Part shown: piece after piece, positions 31,981 to 35,753 of the stretch
Layout of the letters: every line of letters starts with the position of its first letter
Numbering within the stretch: position 1 is the first letter of the stretch
Assembly (NCBI GenBank): GCA_027080995.1
Contig: JALWNT010000096.1
Coordinates: forward strand, 1 to 35,753
Direction of reading: 5' to 3'
DNA length: 35,753 nucleotides
Source of the DNA: Campylobacteraceae bacterium
GTDB taxonomy: Bacteria > Campylobacterota > Campylobacteria > Campylobacterales > Sulfurovaceae
Position numbers and translations under genes: made by a program
The notes under the pieces: model-generated
What the model was told of the DNA's origin: nothing
The model's input: only the letters and a program-made list of their open reading frames with translations
Databases searched by the model: none

Positions 31981-33198
31981 TCAAAACTCTATCACCCCGT
32001 TTTTAAGAACATATTCGTTGATAAAGAAGGGATCACGTACTCCAAGCCTTCGATCCATTTTCGGATCGATCTGTCGATAGATCACTTTGTAGTTGATCAA
32101 ATGCGTCCCGTTTGGAATCGTGAAGGTCTCGGCAACATCTGCATAAGGAGCCAAGCGATCGTCCAAGCCTTTTTTCCTGGCCAGATGGGGAATCGTCTCC
32201 TTTCCTTGCTCATTGATCCAGTGGGCGGTATAGAGTTTGCGCTGTTCGGAGATCTGTTTACCGTCCTTTCCGAAAAAAGCGACCCGGATTTCAAGATCCC
32301 TCAGTCCGTATCCGGTCGGGACTTTGTGGGGAACTTGACTCGTTATTGAAACCGTCAGACGATCCTTTTGCCGTTTTGCGGAAATTGTGAGATATTTTTC
32401 GTAAATTTTGCTGTTATCGATGCTGGCAAAGAGGTGATCGCGAATCAGACGCTTGACGCGTCCGCCTTCTCCCCCGAAATTGGAGGCGATTCCTTTCTTC
32501 TTTCCGCTCATGTGACACTCGATGCACTGCGGGGCATTGGGATGTTCGGCTTTGGCCGCTTCGTACTCTTTGCCGGTGCTGTAAACTTCGACTCCGAAGT
32601 CGTTGGTATCGCTGTAGTGACAGACAAAACAGAGACGGTTGGGGTCTTTGACGAAGAACTCCCGCTTTTGCGTCTTGTGATAAGGAGAGACCGCCCCCTC
32701 GAAAGGGCCGTACATTATCCCCTGTGGTCCGAATTCCACTGCATCAAATCCCCGTTTCCCCCCCCTTTTATCCAGATGGATTTTGTCGACATTGTGGCAG
32801 ACAATGCAGTTGATTCCGTTTTTCATCGTCGGTGTCTCAAGGATTCGGTCCAGCGATTTTTTGTCGATATCCAATAGCAGTCCCAATTTATCCGCACTGT
32901 TTATCGACCGTTTTTCAATCCGGGGATTGTGGCATTTCGCACACTCTACGACAATCTCCTCTTTGGTCTTTGTCAGTTCATGAGCCACGATATAGTCGAG
33001 GGTTTTGTCGTAGAGATCGTTTTTGGTGAAATGAGAATGCGCATGACGTGAGGTTTGCCACTGTTTCGATATTGCGGTATGGCACGCTTCGCAGTTTCTG
33101 TTGGTCGCATAACGAGGATCGATCTGCTCCCCCTCCAGCAAACCCCAGCTCCCCAAGAGAGCAAGAGCGATGATGGTCCATCTCTTTTTACGTCGCAT
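31981..33198 (-). CDS. Periplasmic pentaheme cytochrome c
   Basis: 405 residues from the ATG at 33198. A basic start and hydrophobic segment (TIIALALLGSWGLL) form a signal peptide or anchor. Five CxxCH heme sites lie at 36-40, 86-90, 131-135, 190-194 and 225-229, with histidines such as RHAHSHF that may be distal ligands. The spacing recalls cytochrome c554-like multiheme proteins. The last 150 residues carry no heme motif and look beta-rich. It probably moves electrons in the periplasm; the partner and substrate are unknown. The frame continues upstream to 33366, but across smpB and the promoter. It seems inserted between ispE and smpB. Confidence 0.88.
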   Translation of the reverse strand: MRRKKRWTIIALALLGSWGLLEGEQIDPRYATNRNCEACHTAISKQWQTSRHAHSHFTKNDLYDKTLDYIVAHELTKTKEEIVVECAKCHNPRIEKRSINSADKLGLLLDIDKKSLDRILETPTMKNGINCIVCHNVDKIHLDKRGGKRGFDAVEFGPQGIMYGPFEGAVSPYHKTQKREFFVKDPNRLCFVCHYSDTNDFGVEVYSTGKEYEAAKAEHPNAPQCIECHMSGKKKGIASNFGGEGGRVKRLIRDHLFASIDNSKIYEKYLTISAKRQKDRLTVSITSQVPHKVPTGYGLRDLEIRVAFFGKDGKQISEQRKLYTAHWINEQGKETIPHLARKKGLDDRLAPYADVAETFTIPNGTHLINYKVIYRQIDPKMDRRLGVRDPFFINEYVLKNGVIEF

Positions 33199-33215
33199 CG
33201 GCTCTTCCCTTTTCC

Positions 33216-33239
33216 TGCTATAATTTTTTCTATTATAGC
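33216..33239. promoter_or_regulatory. Palindromic pair of facing -10 boxes (smpB and cytochrome)
   Basis: GCTATAAT (33217-33224) and ATTATAGC (33232-33239) are exact inverted copies around a 7-base T-rich spacer. The left one, with TG before it, is an extended -10 for smpB on the plus strand. The right one is a TATAAT on the minus strand for the cytochrome gene. The two polymerase sites overlap and should exclude each other. Confidence 0.7.
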
Positions 33240-33279
33240 CTATATAGCCCAAGAGGCACAAAGAGAGAAATGACAGATT

Positions 33280-33741
33280 ATGGCCATTAAAATTATTGCC
33301 CGGAACAAAAAAGCGCGACATGAATATGAGATCTTGGAAAAGTATGAAGCAGGTATCGAACTCCAAGGCAGTGAAGTCAAAGCCCTGCGCCAGGGGCGCG
33401 TCAATATCAACGACGCCTATTGCCGCTTTATCAAAGGAGAGCTCTGGCTACTCAACGCCCATATCGGTCATCTGGAGACAGCCAACCGCCATTTCGCCCG
33501 CGAAGAACGCGCCCCCAGAAAACTGTTGCTTCACAAAAAACAGCTCCATGCCCTCTACGGGAAAGTCAACAAAGAGGGTCTCACCATCGTCCCTCTGATG
33601 CTCTATTTCAACGAACGCAACCGGGCCAAACTCTCCATCGCCTTGGCCAAAGGGAAAAAGCTCCACGACAAGCGCGAAACCCTCAAACGCCGTACCCTGG
33701 ATCGTGAAGCGGCCCAGGCGATGAAAAACAGGACTATTTAA
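33280..33741 (+). CDS. smpB: SsrA-binding protein
   Basis: 153 residues. SmpB binds tmRNA and brings it to stalled ribosomes. The N-terminal IIARNKKARHEYEILEKYEA, then GIELQGSEVKALRQGRVNI and FIKGELWLLNAHI are family signatures. The basic tail beginning KGKKLHDKRETLKRR is the part that reaches into the mRNA channel. GAGAG precedes the ATG weakly. Its last 8 bases overlap the 3' end of the opposing membrane protein gene. Confidence 0.96.
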   Translation: MAIKIIARNKKARHEYEILEKYEAGIELQGSEVKALRQGRVNINDAYCRFIKGELWLLNAHIGHLETANRHFAREERAPRKLLLHKKQLHALYGKVNKEGLTIVPLMLYFNERNRAKLSIALAKGKKLHDKRETLKRRTLDREAAQAMKNRTI

Positions 33742-34318
33742 GCCGATGACGATTTAGACGTTCACGCAGACGTCGATAAAGAACCCGTAGGTGACGGAAC
33801 AATTCGTTCCTACCTTGGGGAAGGATCCGACGCAGTTTTTCCAAGATTCCCACCAATCTCTCTTTGATCCGTCGAAAGATCTCCATACTGCGAAGATAGA
33901 TCTTTCGCGATTTGAGCCAATCAAGAAAAAGAAGAAGTTTGGCATAGACCCATCGAAACCATGCGAAAGAGAGAAGTTTTTCACGGCTGATTCGAAAAAG
34001 CCAAAAAGTAAAAGCGGCGATGGGAATTTTCAGGGCGTATAGAAGCACGCCAAAGAGTCCCATACCACGGACCACCAGCACTCCCGCCGTAACTCCGGCC
34101 AACTCCACCGATACAAAAAGAGCAACAAAGAGTACAAGAAGAAGATAGCGGTTCATCCGTCGAATCAAACTCTCCAAGCCCTGCAAAAGCCGCAACGACT
34201 GCAGATAGGTCCCTACGGGAACCGCGATTCCTTCCCAGATAAACTCTTCGAAAACTATAAAGAGAAAGACCAGAAGATATTGAATCGGCAGTGTGAGTCT
34301 GTAAAGGAACTTTTTCAT
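33734..34318 (-). CDS. Membrane protein of unknown function with basic C-terminal tail
   Basis: 194 residues from the ATG at 34318. Hydrophobic segments lie at about 10-28, 58-83 and 87-108. The last 85 residues are amphipathic and strongly basic (for example FRRIKERLVGILEKLRR) and should be cytoplasmic, able to bind nucleic acid or acidic phospholipids. The in-frame extension to 34417 lacks membrane character and a ribosome site. The chosen ATG also lacks a good ribosome site; a GATAAT about 20 bases upstream may be a -10 box with a very short leader. I do not recognise the family. It overlaps smpB tail to tail by 8 bases. Confidence 0.65.
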   Translation of the reverse strand: MKKFLYRLTLPIQYLLVFLFIVFEEFIWEGIAVPVGTYLQSLRLLQGLESLIRRMNRYLLLVLFVALFVSVELAGVTAGVLVVRGMGLFGVLLYALKIPIAAFTFWLFRISREKLLSFAWFRWVYAKLLLFLDWLKSRKIYLRSMEIFRRIKERLVGILEKLRRILPQGRNELFRHLRVLYRRLRERLNRHRLK

Positions 34319-34399
34319 AAGAGAGTGTACCGGATTATCGAAGAAAGAAGAAAAATATTTCGCGTTTCGATTTACTATAGATTTTTGGATTGTCGCGAA

Positions 34400-34434
34400 G
34401 GAGCTTGCTCGCAGCAAGTGACCGAGCCGGCTCC
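34400..34434. repeat. Nested palindromes downstream of rplS
   Basis: GGAGC (34400-34404) pairs with GCTCC (34430-34434). Inside lie the hairpin CTTGCT-CGC-AGCAAG (34404-34418) and the perfect palindrome GAGCCGGCTC (34424-34433), so alternative folds share bases. A further hairpin, AATC-GAAA-GATT (34455-34466), touches the rplS stop codon. There is no clear T-run for a terminator on the minus strand. Confidence 0.7.
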
Positions 34435-34465
34435 CGCAAAGATGCAGTGAAGCGAATCGAAAGAT

Positions 34466-34825
34466 TTACTTTCTGCGGAGTTCTTTGATGCGGGCCGCTT
34501 TCCCTTTGCGATCGCGCAGGTAGAAGAGCTTGGCACGGCGGACACGACCGCGACGGACGACTTCGATGTTTTCGATGCTCTCGGAGTAAAGAGGAAAAAT
34601 CCGCTCGACACCGATATTGTTGGCCCCCATTTTACGGACGGTAAAAGTCTTGCCGGCACCTTCGCCTCGGAGGGAGATACAGACACCTTCGAAGTTCTGT
34701 ACACGCTCTTTGTTTCCCTCTTTGATCCGTACCGCGACACGGACAGTATCACCCGCACGGAATTCGGGAACGTTCTTGCCTTCGATCTGAGATTTTTCAA
34801 AGCTCTCGATGTATTTGTTTTTCAT
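34466..34825 (-). CDS. rplS: 50S ribosomal protein L19
   Basis: 119 residues. L19 lies at the 30S-50S interface. [40 protein letters not shown] and [19 protein letters not shown] are the family signatures. The ATG at 34825 overlaps the trmD stop codon by 4 bases (ATGA). The order rimM-trmD-rplS is the widely conserved end of the rpsP operon. Confidence 0.97.
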   Translation of the reverse strand: MKNKYIESFEKSQIEGKNVPEFRAGDTVRVAVRIKEGNKERVQNFEGVCISLRGEGAGKTFTVRKMGANNIGVERIFPLYSESIENIEVVRRGRVRRAKLFYLRDRKGKAARIKELRRK

Positions 34826-35517
34826 AGTTTCGCCTTCGCTTTTTGGTATAAATCGGGGCGGAAGTATTTTGTTTTTGACAGTGCCATCCGATTTTTAATG
34901 GCTGCGATTTTACTATGATTCCCCTTTAGGAACTCTGAAACAATCCGTTTCCCCCGAAACTCGTCGGGCTTTGTAAACGAAGGTGCTTCCAGAAGTGACG
35001 CATCAAAGCTCTCTTCCTCCAGTGAAGCCTGATTGCCCAGGACCCCGGGGAGCAGACGAGTGACGGCGTCGCAAACCGTCATCGCCGGCAGTTCTCCCCC
35101 TGTCAAAATCGCGTCTCCCACCGAAAAGACTTCATCGGCATGCAGTTCGATCAGCCTTTCATCGATCCCCTCGTAACGTCCTGCGACCAATACGAGATGC
35201 TCCGTATTTCGAGCCAGACGTCGGGCATCGTTCTGACGAAAAGGCTTGGCCACGGGAGTGAGAAAAAGTATCCGCGCCTCGGGAGAGTCTCGTCGGATCG
35301 CTTCCAGAGCGCTGTCGAGAGGCTGCGGCGACATCAGCATCCCCGCTCCCCCTCCGATCATCGCGTCGTCGACCTTTTTGTAACGATTTTCACTGTAATC
35401 CCGGGGGTTGACGAAATCGATCCTCAAATGCCCCGCTTCAATTGCCCGCGCGAGGATCGAAGCTCGAAAATACCCTTCGACGATTTCGGGAAAAAGCGTT
35501 ACAAACGTACAGCGCAT
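34822..35517 (-). CDS. trmD: tRNA (guanine37-N1)-methyltransferase
   Basis: 231 residues. TrmD methylates G37 of tRNAs with SAM and prevents +1 frameshifting. Its trefoil knot is shown by [15 protein letters not shown] and [16 protein letters not shown]. The N-terminal [17 protein letters not shown], then [17 protein letters not shown], and [12 protein letters not shown] are also conserved. The ATG at 35517 is chosen because it matches family N-termini and lies one base after the rimM stop; the frame runs on to 35547 inside rimM. The stop overlaps rplS as ATGA. Confidence 0.96.
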   Translation of the reverse strand: MRCTFVTLFPEIVEGYFRASILARAIEAGHLRIDFVNPRDYSENRYKKVDDAMIGGGAGMLMSPQPLDSALEAIRRDSPEARILFLTPVAKPFRQNDARRLARNTEHLVLVAGRYEGIDERLIELHADEVFSVGDAILTGGELPAMTVCDAVTRLLPGVLGNQASLEEESFDASLLEAPSFTKPDEFRGKRIVSEFLKGNHSKIAAIKNRMALSKTKYFRPDLYQKAKAKL

Positions 35518-35518
35518 C

Positions 35519-35753
35519 TCAACTCGCTTCGAGGATATCCCGGGCATCCCGTGCCTGAATTCGTCGCGTTTCGGGATCGAAGGAGAGGATATAGCGGGGG
35601 ATATAAGGAAGGAGGAAGCTTTCGGGCAATCCCTCCTTTTTCAGAGAGTCGGCGCTTTCGATCAAAAGATAATCGGTATCGAGCATCCGCTGAATCTCCC
35701 GTACCGTCCCCAGAAGCTCTTCGCCCTCATAGAGAGATGCCCCTTCGATTTCA
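35519..35753 (-). CDS. rimM: Ribosome maturation factor RimM, 3' part
   Basis: Only the last 77 codons are in the window; the start lies beyond 35753. The translated part includes YEGEELLGTVREIQRM, then LDTDYLLIES, FLLPYIPRYI and the ending DARDILEAS. This is the PRC-barrel half of RimM, which binds ribosomal protein S19 during 30S assembly. The stop at 35521-35519 is one base from the trmD ATG. The gene is cut by the window edge and shows no sign of being broken. Confidence 0.9.
   Translation of the reverse strand, partial: EIEGASLYEGEELLGTVREIQRMLDTDYLLIESADSLKKEGLPESFLLPYIPRYILSFDPETRRIQARDARDILEAS

Overview
The window comes from the chromosome of a member of Campylobacterota (the former Epsilonproteobacteria). 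Its moderately high GC content and gene families point towards the Sulfurovum/Nitratifractor side of that phylum rather than Campylobacter or Helicobacter. Three things support this. Several gene blocks match the Campylobacter/Helicobacter order as I remember it: M23 peptidase-lpxC-tsaB-thrB-ylxR-infB-rbfA-rimP; cosR-fdxB-ppx; fba-peb4-nth; and uvrD-truB-ispE-smpB. The regulator at 12022 is a clear CosR/HsrA orthologue, a family confined to this phylum. Promoters are mostly a TATAAT -10 box, often preceded by TG, without a clear -35. There are no tRNA, rRNA, CRISPR, phage or insertion-sequence genes; this is mainly housekeeping DNA.

Layout. From 10443 down to 26 on the minus strand runs one almost gapless series of eleven genes: nadA, nadC, a DHH phosphoesterase, an M23 peptidase, lpxC, tsaB, thrB, ylxR, infB, rbfA and rimP. 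They cover NAD synthesis, cell wall and lipid A, tRNA modification and translation initiation, and many junctions are ATGA overlaps. A 338-base repeat-rich gap separates this from plsY-folB (+), then a CosR-type response regulator with an overlapping histidine kinase, fdxB and a Ppx/GppA phosphatase (+). hisD and a PLP-dependent enzyme lie on the minus strand. nrdB and a DUF1800/DUF1501 pair (the latter Tat-exported) are on the plus strand and meet fba, a SurA-like/LysM protein and a PEB4-type PpiC protein on the minus strand. Then come nth, a structured intergenic element, a 42-residue membrane protein and a periplasmic rhodanese (+), a LysR regulator (-), uvrD-truB-ispE (+), a pentaheme cytochrome c (-), smpB (+), a membrane protein of unknown function (-), and rplS, trmD and the 3' end of rimM (-).

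The most unusual content lies between and at the edges of genes. At least twelve short arrays of degenerate 7-base tandem repeats are scattered through the window. They are nearly always at operon junctions, often beside palindromes, and sometimes supply a start or stop codon. The truB-ispE junction is the most striking case. Where relatives carry csrA (from memory), there are instead three heptamer arrays, two palindromes, and a 66-codon open frame that starts directly after truB and ends in an ATGA overlap with ispE. The ispE start codon itself lies inside a perfect 16-base-pair hairpin with a GGAA loop. Second in interest is a complete two-component version of the normally orphan CosR/HsrA regulator. 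Third is an about 100-base element upstream of 26319 with mutually exclusive pairings, resembling a riboregulator.
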